DNA from: Pseudomonadota bacterium
GTDB taxonomy: Bacteria > Chloroflexota > UBA5177 > JAJPKF01
Reading direction: 5' to 3'
DNA length: 64,000 nt
Assembly (NCBI GenBank): GCA_021323865.1
Contig: JAJPKF010000019.1
Span: 1-64,000, forward strand
Position numbers and translations under genes: made by a program. Shown one piece after another: positions 1 through 7,291 of the stretch. The notes under the pieces were generated by a model. It saw only the letters and a program-made list of their open reading frames with translations. It was not told the DNA's origin and did not search any database. Each line of letters starts with the position of its first letter. Positions within the stretch are counted from its first letter, which is position 1.

Positions 1-45
1 CGCCACCATGGTGGCGAGGCGCTCAGGAGGGGTACCCCTCCTGAG
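1..45. repeat. Two perfect palindromes at the window edge
   Basis: Bases 1-16 read CGCCACCATGGTGGCG on both strands, and bases 22-45 form a second perfect palindrome of 24 bp centred on GGTACC (arms CTCAGGAGGGG / CCCCTCCTGAG). They lie just outside an IS21-type end. They could be a terminator pair of a gene outside the window or part of the insertion target; no T-run follows. Confidence 0.6.
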
Positions 46-71
46 GAGGAGGTGGGTCAAATCTATTCCGG

Positions 72-160
72 CGCTAGTGGGTCACTTTTACGCCGGCGAT
101 CACACGTGAAATCGGGTGGCCATTTGCCGTGAAATCACGTGGCCATTTCGCGCGAAATAC
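72..160 (+). repeat. IS21-family terminal region with 23-bp tandem repeats
   Basis: Two adjacent 23-bp units at 105-127 and 128-150 share CGTGAAATC, then TGGCCATTT, differing mainly in a three-base core (GGG against ACG); a degenerate third copy follows at 151. Upstream, 79-101 has GTCACTTTTACGCCGG. Repeated transposase-binding units inside long ends are typical of IS21-family elements, and the istA remnant starts 100 bp further in, so I read this as the istA-side end of the element. Confidence 0.55.
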
Positions 161-244
161 ACACGGAATAGGTGATCACAAGAAGAAGCCCCCTCAGCGA
201 CGGTGATGGTGTTCAGAGCCATCAGCGTCAGAGGAGGCTTCCCA

Positions 245-869
245 ATGCAGTCTGGAGTCATTCACATGGAGATTCATACCCTACGTCGGTACGGTTGGTC
301 CGTAAGCGCCATTGCCCGCAATCTGGGCCTTGACCGGGCGACCGTACGCAGAGAACTGGCGAGCTCCGACCCGCGTGGGTATCGCCAGCGAGCCAGACCA
401 ATGGGTCTCAGCGAGGCGCAGCTTGGCGCATGTCAAGCGGCGGGTCGACCGGTGCCCCGACATCCGTGGGACAACCCTCTATCGGGAGTTGCGCCGCGAC
501 TACGGCGACCGCGGCAGCTACCCGACCGCGGTGCGAGCCATGCGTTCCTTGCTCGGGAGCCGCCAACAGGAAGCGGAGGTTCGATTCGAGACCGATCCGG
601 GCCACCAGACACAGGTCGACTGGGCGCACTTGGGCGATCAGCAACTCGGCGACCACATGACGCCGCTGTTTGCCCTGGTCGCCGTTCTGGGCGCGAGCCG
701 GGTACCGACCATTCGCTTTGCCACCGATCGCACTCGCGCGACCACCCTCTCCGTGATCATAGCCTGCCTTGCCGACCTCGGTGGCGTGACGGCCGAGATC
801 CTTACTGGTTCCGATCATTCGGAACGGCCCACTTCGATCATCGGGAATGGCCCACCCTGCTCAGATTAA
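245..869 (+). pseudogene. istA: IS21-family transposase IstA, frameshifted and truncated
   Basis: The first frame (ATG at 245) gives an HTH typical of IstA (SVSAIARNLGLDRATVRREL). Around 400-425 the homology moves to another frame, which continues with RGTTLYRELRRDYGDRGSY and the first part of the DDE integrase core (QTQVDWAHLG, with the first catalytic Asp). The core runs to EILTGSD and then stops at 869 without the final catalytic Glu or the C-terminal half, so the usual length of about 400-500 residues is not reached. One frameshift and a 3' deletion make it non-functional. The partner istB remnant lies on the opposite strand, which is not the native order. Confidence 0.8.
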
Positions 870-936
870 AGTAGTTGCCTTCGCATCGGCTCCCGGAGTT
901 AGTGCCCGCGGGATGTCTGTACGGGCTGCGCGATCC

Positions 937-962
937 GCGGGTGGGGCCCGGGACCCACCCGC
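937..962. repeat. 26-bp near-perfect palindrome
   Basis: The arms GCGGGTGGG and CCCACCCGC are perfectly complementary and the centre adds three more pairs with one G-A mismatch (12 of 13 pairs). It sits between the istA and istB remnants, so it may be a terminator, an IS-end relic or a recombination joint. No T-run follows on either side. Confidence 0.5.
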
Positions 963-1006
963 GCGCGAACGGTGGCGGGTGCGCGCAGCTGTTGTCGCGA
1001 GAAGCG

Positions 1007-1574
1007 TCACGGATTCCCGGCCTTGGCCGTCCGTCGGAACCGGTACGACTCGTTGCCGGTCTCGATGATGTGCGCTCGATCCGTGATGCGGTCCAGCAAC
1101 GCCTTGCAGAGCCTGGGGTTGGGGATGACCTGCGTCCACTCCGAGAAGGGCAGGTTGGTGGTAACCATTACCGACGCCTTCTCGGCTCGCTCAGCGATCA
1201 TCTGGAACAGGAACTCGGCGCCGATGTGGGCCACGGGGACGTAGCCCACCTCGTCGACCGCAATCAGGTCATAGCGTGACCAGCGGGCCAGGGCCCGCTT
1301 CAGGGCCATCTGGTGCTTGGCCTCGACCAGCTCGTTGATGAGCCCGGCAGCCGTTGCGAACCGAACCCGCCGCTTCTGGCGGCAGGCGGCCACGCAGAGT
1401 CCGGTCATCAGATGGGTCTTGCCGGTGCCGCACTCGCCGATGAGCACGATCGCCCCGCTGGAGCAGGCGACCGACAACGGCCCCGGCCACTTGGTCCACG
1501 GAGACCCGGCCGGTTGGCGGGAAGCCCACAATCTTGGCCTCGCGACATTCAGCGAGCGGGGATCCCGTTCCCAA
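1007..1574 (-). pseudogene. istB: IS21-family helper ATPase IstB, frameshifted
   Basis: The C-terminal two thirds is well preserved: Walker [11 protein letters not shown], Walker [12 protein letters not shown], the sensor region [12 protein letters not shown] and the family C-terminus [15 protein letters not shown]. The upstream part that should read REAK..GF is in a different frame (about 1470-1555), so at least one indel separates the N-terminal domain from the AAA+ core. IstB is the ATP-dependent partner that loads IstA on target DNA. In intact IS21 elements it lies directly downstream of istA on the same strand; here it faces it. Confidence 0.8.
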
Positions 1575-2055
1575 TGCGTGTCACAACCCCCACTGATGCC
1601 CCTCGATCCCGGCATCTGCCAGCAGAGCGCCGGTCTCGCCCATTACGGGCCTCGTGGCCGCCTCCGAGGACACGGCCGTGAGCGCCTGCCGCATGCTGAT
1701 CGGCGCGGGAATGACCGCTGGGGGTGTCGTGAACCTCGGCTCACCCCCCCGCTGGCTTCCGCCGCTGTACGCGGCGGAATGTCCGGCCTGCCTGCGTGGG
1801 CGGCCGGCGTGAGGCTCTGAACCTGCCCCCGCAAACGCTGGCAGAGGGCCGGCATACCCCGCTTCCCCTGGGCGGCCCGAAGGACCAGCCCGAGGCGAGG
1901 CATTCGACGCCCCCGAGCTGGATCCCACGGAGGCCGCCATTCTCGCCGCCCTAGCGCGGGGCCAGGACTACACCGGCGGCGGCCGGCTGGTTGGCCTGAG
2001 CGTTGCCGCAGTCAAGAGACGGGTGGGGAGCTTCCTCCAGTCCGTGAGCGGGGAA
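1575..2055. other. Gene-poor decayed stretch after the IS remnants
   Basis: No intact gene is visible. Short open frames do not stay in one frame and match nothing I recognise, apart from a short HTH-like remnant near its right end. The stretch separates IS wreckage from the 3' end of the Asp-box protein gene and reads as eroded accessory DNA. Confidence 0.5.
1912..2046 (+). pseudogene. Possible remnant of a LuxR-type helix-turn-helix
   Basis: One frame reads ELDPTEAAILAALARGQ followed by GLSVAAVKRRVGSFL, which follows the spacing of the LuxR/GerE HTH (LTPRE..LxLLARG..., GLSxATVKxHVxxIL). The turn between the helices is filled by YTGGGRLV rather than the usual SNKEIA. No start codon or N-terminal domain precedes it, and the frame runs on into the antisense of the next gene. 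It is a weak match and could be chance. Confidence 0.25.
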
Positions 2056-4311
2056 CTAGCGAACCGCGCCGTTGATGTTGGCGTCGTAGGGCGGGGTCGA
2101 ATCGATCACATTGGGCGGAATACCGCAGCCGGTCGTCTGTCCGCAGGTCGACGTGTTGCTATTGGCGGGCTGCGGGAGGGTGAAGGTGCTGGCGGTCACG
2201 CTGTAGAGCCAGTGGTTCCGCAGCGGGGTGCTGACCTTCGACAGCGGAACGTCGATGACGATCCGCCCGGGCTTCCCGGGGGTATAGCAATCCACGCTGT
2301 GCGTCTTGTCACAGACCCCGGTCGACGTCGCCGCGGCGATCTGGTTCTGACCGGGATAGGTGGTGAAGGCGCAGCACAAGGAATTGGAAGACCCCGAATA
2401 GAAGACGGGGGCCGCGCCGTTGTTGGATTCCATGTACGTGAACCAGAGATGGCCGTTGTTGGGACAGGCTGCCTTGTGGGTGCAGTCCTGGTGCCACGCG
2501 GTGAGCCAGTCCACGACCGTACCACCGGAGTTGGATGGGGGCGCCAGGCTGGTCAGGTCGGCAACCTTCATGCCGATCTGCAGCATGTGCGAATTCTTGG
2601 GATCCACGCGAACGCTGGAGTGCAGGATGTCCAAGTTTGTCTTGCAGAAGCTGGTCGAAGTGCCGTTGGCGTTGTAGACCGCATCGTCGTTGGTGCTCGT
2701 GCAGGAAGCGTCCGAGACCGAATTGGTCGGTGCGGCGAAATGCGGAACCTGTCCAACCTTGGAAAAGAGGCTTGGTCCTCCGTTCTGTCGGACGAAGAAG
2801 GTCTGGCCGAGGTCGGTGTCGTTGGCCGCGTCCACGTAAACGATGCTCGCCTGCCCCTTGGGGCCGACTTGAATCTTGAGGAAGTCGCCAAGCGTTCGGT
2901 CTCCCGCCTGAGTAGGAAGCACATAGACGCTGCCGTCGTGGATGTACTTCTTGGTCGCGGCAAGGACGTTGAAACTCGGCTGACTGGAGTCGGCATTGAG
3001 GCTCTGGGCGAAGTACACCTTCCAATCGGCGTTGGTGAGGTTATCCGCTCCATACGTCCCCGTCGGCTTGTCGGTCGTGGTGAGCGTTTGTGTCCCGTAC
3101 CAAGCCACGTCGATGCGGCCGTTGTCACCCGCGACAACCCAGGGCATGACATTGGTGTTGGTCTGCACGCCTGAGCAGTGGAATCCCGAGCATGTCTTGC
3201 TCACAGCCACGGGGCTCGACCAGGTGTTGCCGTTGTCCTTGGAGTAGGACATCATGATGGTGCTAGGCCCGGTGGGCCCGCCTGACTGTGTGCCTGGAGC
3301 CTGGGCCCAAACGAGGTAGATGTTGCCGCTCCGGTCGATTGCCATGGCGACAAAGTTCTGCCCGACGATGTACTTGCCCGTCGGTCCGTAGACGAACTTG
3401 TCGGTGCACTGAAGACCGCTGGGATCCACCGTAACGGGAACCTGGACGCAGCGGGCAATACGGACCTGATCGAGCGCAGAGCTGTCGTGGGCCACAAAGA
3501 CGTAGTGCTTGTGGTACGTCGGGTCCTTGTGGGGGCTGACACCATCGGGCCCCATGATCCCCTCGTTGCAGGTGATCATGTTATCGGGTCCGAATTGGAG
3601 CCCGGCGGTTTGCGAGGCGGGAAGCTGAGAGACCCGTGGGGGCGACTGGGTGATGACCAGCTCATTGTTTCCGGCGCACTGGGTCTGCTGGTTCTTGCGC
3701 GGTCGGAGAGCCGCATGAGGCCTCGCGTCGCGATTGTCCTTGTCGAGCGGATCGCCCTGCGCGACATCGTCAAAAGTCAGGAAGACGTGTCCGCCGTTCA
3801 GAGGGTCGCCGTCGATGGCATACCACTGGCGGTCCACCCCGGTTGAGATCACCCCGGCGCAGCTGGTTTGGAATGAGGCGCCGTTGTCATCCGACCGTGA
3901 GGTGCTGAAGTTCGTCAAACCCTGTAGGTCCGCGAAGTACAGGCGGTCATGGTTGTCGATCGCCGTCTCGGAGTCACCTCCCCCAACGCAGGTGATTGGC
4001 TTCCCGGTCCCTGCCGGCGAGCTGGCGGGAACAAGGTGCCAGGATTGGCCGTGGTCAAATGAGCGCCAGATGAAGCTGATGGTGCTGGCGAAGCCGTTGG
4101 GAACCGAGCTGAACATCTGATCGTGGCTGTTGATCGAGAGCCCGGGCTCGAACCCTTCGTCTCCCACGGCAACCGTGGCGGCCCGACCAAAGGTGACCGC
4201 CGGCGTTCGTGCTGCCGCCGAGTGCAGTGATCCTCCGGCCAGGGCGCCTCCAGCGGCGAGACTCAGCAAACCAACGGCTATGGCCAAGCGGACGGTGATT
4301 CTACGCCTCAT
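2056..4311 (-). CDS. Secreted Asp-box (BNR/sialidase-type) beta-propeller protein
   Basis: 751 residues. A basic N-terminus and hydrophobic core (about 5-30) ending near AAART form a signal peptide. Asp-box motifs S-x-D-x-G-x-[ST]-[WF] occur at about 84-91 (SFDHGQSW), 140-147 (SDDNGASF) and 357-364 (SKDNGNTW), spaced as in sialidase or exo-glycosidase propellers. I do not see the catalytic Arg triad clearly enough to claim sialidase activity, so the substrate is unknown. An AAGGAG ribosome-binding site lies about 10 nt before the ATG. A 33-bp array of GGTAAA-type repeats 73-105 bp upstream suggests phosphate control. The gene diverges from the GGDEF gene. Confidence 0.8.
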   Translation of the reverse strand: MRRRITVRLAIAVGLLSLAAGGALAGGSLHSAAARTPAVTFGRAATVAVGDEGFEPGLSINSHDQMFSSVPNGFASTISFIWRSFDHGQSWHLVPASSPAGTGKPITCVGGGDSETAIDNHDRLYFADLQGLTNFSTSRSDDNGASFQTSCAGVISTGVDRQWYAIDGDPLNGGHVFLTFDDVAQGDPLDKDNRDARPHAALRPRKNQQTQCAGNNELVITQSPPRVSQLPASQTAGLQFGPDNMITCNEGIMGPDGVSPHKDPTYHKHYVFVAHDSSALDQVRIARCVQVPVTVDPSGLQCTDKFVYGPTGKYIVGQNFVAMAIDRSGNIYLVWAQAPGTQSGGPTGPSTIMMSYSKDNGNTWSSPVAVSKTCSGFHCSGVQTNTNVMPWVVAGDNGRIDVAWYGTQTLTTTDKPTGTYGADNLTNADWKVYFAQSLNADSSQPSFNVLAATKKYIHDGSVYVLPTQAGDRTLGDFLKIQVGPKGQASIVYVDAANDTDLGQTFFVRQNGGPSLFSKVGQVPHFAAPTNSVSDASCTSTNDDAVYNANGTSTSFCKTNLDILHSSVRVDPKNSHMLQIGMKVADLTSLAPPSNSGGTVVDWLTAWHQDCTHKAACPNNGHLWFTYMESNNGAAPVFYSGSSNSLCCAFTTYPGQNQIAAATSTGVCDKTHSVDCYTPGKPGRIVIDVPLSKVSTPLRNHWLYSVTASTFTLPQPANSNTSTCGQTTGCGIPPNVIDSTPPYDANINGAVR

Positions 4312-4383
4312 GGATGGATGTCTCCTTCAAGAACTTGTCGCAAAGGGCCTTTCTCCATCCCAACCTAGGGCTCAGAATCTGAA

Positions 4384-4416
4384 CCGCAGGTAAACAACCG
4401 GTCAATATTCGGTAAA
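4384..4416 (-). promoter_or_regulatory. PHO-box-like array of three 11-nt repeats
   Basis: On the minus strand three 11-nt units start TTTACCG, TTGACCG and TTTACCT; on the plus strand the cores GGTAAA, GGTCAA and GGTAAA begin at 4389, 4400 and 4411. Direct repeats with exact 11-bp period and a TT(T/G)ACC core are the architecture of PhoP/PhoB-family binding sites. The array lies 73 bp upstream of the Asp-box gene start, a suitable activator position. Confidence 0.55.
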
Positions 4417-4490
4417 TACGTTCTCGGAGCAATAGCAAGGGTTGGGATGGAATCCCGAAGCGAAAGCTCGTCGGTTTGATTTTCCAAATG

Positions 4491-4526
4491 GTTGCGAGAC
4501 TGCAACAATTGCAACCATTACGCAAC
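4491..4526. promoter_or_regulatory. Cluster of GCAAC half-sites upstream of the GGDEF gene
   Basis: GTTGC at 4491 and GCAAC at 4502, 4511 and 4522 make one inverted and two direct repeats, with start spacings of 11, 9 and 11 bp. The cluster is 77-112 bp before the GGDEF start, within the divergent promoter region. It looks like an operator for an unidentified regulator. Confidence 0.35.
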
Positions 4527-4602
4527 CGAATGTGCATGCGCGGGCCGGTATGGTGCGATAGGAAGCCCTGTTGGGCTAGCCGGGGACGGAGCGGGAAGGT
4601 CC

Positions 4603-5532
4603 ATGACACGAGATGCAGAGCGGCCGCCCGACCGCCGGGCGAGTCCTGCCCGTTCCGTCGATCCACCGGCGGATCCGGTGCGGTCGGCCTTCGTGATGGC
4701 CGTTCAGCTGATGGAAGCGGGTCGGGCAAGTCTGCTGTTGCGGCGGAACTCAGAGCCCGTCCTCACCATCGCCGCGGCCGTCGGCATCAATCCCAGTGAG
4801 ATTCCCAAAATCGAGGTGCAGATTGGGCGGGGGATTGCTGGTATCGTGGCCGAGAAGGCGGTCACCCTTCTGGGTCAGCTTGCCGATGACACCTTTGTCA
4901 GCGCTCCGATCATCACTCGCGAGGGAGTCGAGGGCGTGCTCAACCTCACCGAGCGCTTCGGTGGCCGGCAGTTCACGGGTCAGGACCTTGCCTCCAGTAG
5001 TCTGATTGCCGGTCACATCGCCCACCTGCTTGAGTACCGGCGCGATTCGATGGTTGACTCCGTCACTGGCCTGCCGAATCGGAGGGCGTTCGAAGAAGTG
5101 CTGTACCGAGAGCTGGCTCGAAGCGCGCGAACCCCCGGATCGGGGTTCGCCGTCGGGTTCCTGGATGTCGACGGTCTCAAGCGCGTCAACGACGAGCAGG
5201 GGCATGACGTCGGCGACGAGCTGATACGGAGCGTGGGCGAGGCCCTACAGAACACCATTCGCCAGTACGACTTTGCGGCTCGGTGGGGAGGAGATGAGTT
5301 TGCCCTCCTTCTGGCAGGCGCTCCCGGAGGCGAGACGCGAATTGAACAGCGCATAAGCCAGCGGATGGCGAGCGTCACCCAAGCCAACAGCCGGCTGATC
5401 CCGGGAGAGTACGCGATCAGCATCGGCATCGCACGGTACCCGACCGACGGCACGACCGCGGGTGAGCTTATGAAGCGGGCGGATCAGCGTATGTATGAGT
5501 ACAAGCGTTCGCGTCGTGAACCGCGCGGGTAG
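4603..5532 (+). CDS. GAF-GGDEF diguanylate cyclase
   Basis: 309 residues from the ATG at 4603, preceded by GGGAAGG; the reading frame stays open further upstream but that extension is not conserved-looking. Residues about 20-140 resemble a GAF sensor, followed by a linker helix and a GGDEF domain (DSVTGLPNRRAF start, catalytic RWGGDEF near 225). An RxxD inhibitory site (RQYD) lies exactly five residues before GGDEF, so feedback inhibition by c-di-GMP is expected. No transmembrane segment is visible, so it should be a cytosolic sensor cyclase making c-di-GMP from GTP. Its signal is unknown. It is convergent with pstS, with a hairpin between them. Confidence 0.88.
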   Translation: MTRDAERPPDRRASPARSVDPPADPVRSAFVMAVQLMEAGRASLLLRRNSEPVLTIAAAVGINPSEIPKIEVQIGRGIAGIVAEKAVTLLGQLADDTFVSAPIITREGVEGVLNLTERFGGRQFTGQDLASSSLIAGHIAHLLEYRRDSMVDSVTGLPNRRAFEEVLYRELARSARTPGSGFAVGFLDVDGLKRVNDEQGHDVGDELIRSVGEALQNTIRQYDFAARWGGDEFALLLAGAPGGETRIEQRISQRMASVTQANSRLIPGEYAISIGIARYPTDGTTAGELMKRADQRMYEYKRSRREPRG

Positions 5533-5716
5533 GGGGCAGATCTGCGGAGCCCCCCTCACCGCAGTACGCGGCTCTTGGCCAGGTACGGGAACGTGCGACC
5601 AGTTCGACATTCAGGCTCTGAGCTGCCTATTGTGCTCCGGTGGCCCACTCTGGGAGCATGCTCAGCGGTGTTCCTTTTTCAGTAGCAAGGGCGAATATCA
5701 CATTGCGGAAAGCTGC

Positions 5717-5755
5717 GACCTGCCCTCGGGCCATCCATTGGCTCGAGGGCAGGTC
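5717..5755. terminator. Strong hairpin between convergent GGDEF and pstS genes
   Basis: A perfect 12-bp stem pairs GACCTGCCCTCG (5717-5728) with CGAGGGCAGGTC (5744-5755) across a 15-nt loop. It lies between two convergent 3' ends. The flanking T-runs are poor on both strands, so it may act as an RNA-stabilising or bidirectional terminator hairpin. Confidence 0.6.
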
Positions 5756-5774
5756 TGATCTCTTCAGGTTGCGG

Positions 5775-6803
5775 CTAGCACTTGACCCTTGAGAGTTGTC
5801 GCGTCGCGAAACGGGAGATCGCGCGGGGCAGCTTGGCGTAGATCAGCGGCGGCCCGTATTTTTCCTCACCCTTGGTCACCAACCAGTGGAGGAGGCCAAC
5901 CGTGGCTCGACACTTGGTCTTGTTCGACTCGTGCTTGTAGACGCCCGCCCAGCTGAAGCCGGTGATGGGATAGCTGTGCGCGCCAGCCGAGTACACCACG
6001 CTGAAGTGGGTGGGTGAAAGACCCTTGATGTGGCTGGCATCGGAGGCAATGGTCTTCAACGTGGGCTGGAGCCAGGTGCTGTCGCGGCTCTCGACGAAGG
6101 CCTCCTTGAAGTGGCTCTGCTTGGCGTAGGCGGCTTCGGCATAACCGATGGCGCCAGGCGTGCTCGAGACCACGCCGGCCACACCCACACTATGGCTGCC
6201 ACCCGCTCCACAGGGCCAGGCCGGTAGCTTTGAAGCACCGTACTTGTTCTTCCAGCTCGCGCTGGTGTGGCTCAGGAAGTCGGTGAAGATGTAGGTGGTT
6301 CCGCTGCTGTCCGAACGGTATACCGGGGTGATCTTGGTTTTGACTGAGCGCAGCTTCGGGTTGAGATGAACCAGAGCGGGCGCGTTCCACTTCTTGATCT
6401 TGCACTGATAAATCTGCGAAAGCAGCGCCCCGGTGAGCTTCAGGGGCTTCTTGTATCCCTTGAGGTTGTAGAAGACGCTTTCGCCTCCCAGTGCCACGGG
6501 GAGCTGCACGATCTTCTTGAAGTTCTTGAAGCCGTCGGACTTCAACATCGGGACGTCGTAGGCACCGAAATCGACCAATCCCTGGTCGAGGGCCGTCTGC
6601 CCGGCGCCGCTTCCCACGGAGTTATAGGTGATGCTCACGTTGGAGTGCTTCTTGTGGTAGGCGGAGAAGGCCGACTGAAAGAGCGGCTGATCGAAGCTGG
6701 AGCCTGACCCGGTGATGGTGACGGAGCTCGCCAGCACCGAAGTGACGGAGGTGCCGAGGAGCGCCATGACCCCCAGAATCGCTGCGATTAGGCGTCGGTT
6801 CAA
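5775..6803 (-). CDS. pstS: Phosphate ABC transporter substrate-binding protein PstS
   Basis: 342 residues with a cleavable signal peptide (about 1-25, ending VLASS). Phosphate-loop motifs are present: TGSGSSFDQPLFQSAF near the N-terminus, GSGAGQTALDQGLVDFGA, and YRSDSSGTTYIFTDFL in the second lobe. It binds phosphate outside the membrane and passes it to PstC/PstA. The TTG start at 6803 follows AGGGGA by about 10 nt. Unusually it is transcribed away from pstCAB-phoU, so uptake and capture genes share one 488-bp divergent control region rather than one operon. There is no lipobox Cys; retention may be by the cell wall or another anchor. Confidence 0.93.
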   Translation of the reverse strand: MNRRLIAAILGVMALLGTSVTSVLASSVTITGSGSSFDQPLFQSAFSAYHKKHSNVSITYNSVGSGAGQTALDQGLVDFGAYDVPMLKSDGFKNFKKIVQLPVALGGESVFYNLKGYKKPLKLTGALLSQIYQCKIKKWNAPALVHLNPKLRSVKTKITPVYRSDSSGTTYIFTDFLSHTSASWKNKYGASKLPAWPCGAGGSHSVGVAGVVSSTPGAIGYAEAAYAKQSHFKEAFVESRDSTWLQPTLKTIASDASHIKGLSPTHFSVVYSAGAHSYPITGFSWAGVYKHESNKTKCRATVGLLHWLVTKGEEKYGPPLIYAKLPRAISRFATRQLSRVKC

Positions 6804-6874
6804 AACTACTGTCCCCTTTCGTGGTTGTGATTACACTCGCATTCTTGGGACTGGGATGTTAACTACTTGTTTCC

Positions 6875-6901
6875 GGAAGTTTGCCGGTCGGTTGCGGTAA
6901 A
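6875..6901 (-). promoter_or_regulatory. Weak PHO-box-like repeats before pstS
   Basis: GGTAAA at 6896, GGTCGG at 6886 and GGAAGT at 6875 (plus-strand reading) are spaced 10 and 11 bp and lie 72-98 bp before the pstS start. Only the first fits the core found at the other two sites, so this is tentative. Confidence 0.3.
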
Positions 6902-7164
6902 ACCCCGGCCCGTCCGACCGAATGATGGGACGTTGAAACCGACGCCAAGCGCCCTTTCCGCTGTTTTGGGCAATGGGTTAGCGGGAGGCAGCAGAAGCGT
7001 CAGGCTAGGTTCTGACCCCGGGCCGACATGGTAATAACCGTAACCAGCCCGCGCGGTTTGGGATGTCTGGACGCGGCGCCTGAAGAACTACGGCTGACGA
7101 CCGCGGCGCCGCCTTCGGTTCGACCGTTTCATTGTGGTGGCGGCGTGTGCATCGCTCCGCGGTT

Positions 7165-7203
7165 GATAACCGCTCTGTCATAGTCCGGAAACAATCTGGT
7201 AAC
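7165..7203 (+). promoter_or_regulatory. PHO-box-like array of four 11-nt repeats before pstC
   Basis: GATAAC (7165), TGTCAT (7176), GGAAAC (7187) and GGTAAC (7198) start exactly 11 bp apart. Reverse-complemented they are GTTACC, GTTTCC, ATGACA and GTTATC, close to the GTTCACC-type direct-repeat units of Gram-positive PhoP. The array ends about 88 bp before the pstC start. Confidence 0.55.
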
Positions 7204-7291
7204 ACGAAGGCTCGTAGACTCTCTGGAGTGGCCGGGCCGGCAGAGGCGGGGCCCATCGCGGTGACCACTTGTGCGGAGGAGATGACAGCGC

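Larger units (their letters stand above)
6804..7291. other. Divergent pstS/pstC control region
   Basis: This 488-bp gene-free stretch holds the promoters of both Pst transcription units. It contains a convincing period-11 repeat array near pstC (7165-7203) and a weaker one near pstS (6875-6901). The middle part (about 6905-7130) shows no clear element. Confidence 0.6.

Noticed and set aside
105..150. CRISPR-like direct repeats
   Set aside because: The two 23-bp units are directly adjacent with no spacers, and belong to the IS21 end.
2023..3174. Long plus-strand open frame (383 codons) over the Asp-box gene
   Set aside because: It is antisense to a gene with clear signal peptide and Asp boxes; its product shows no domain and results from GC-rich codon bias.
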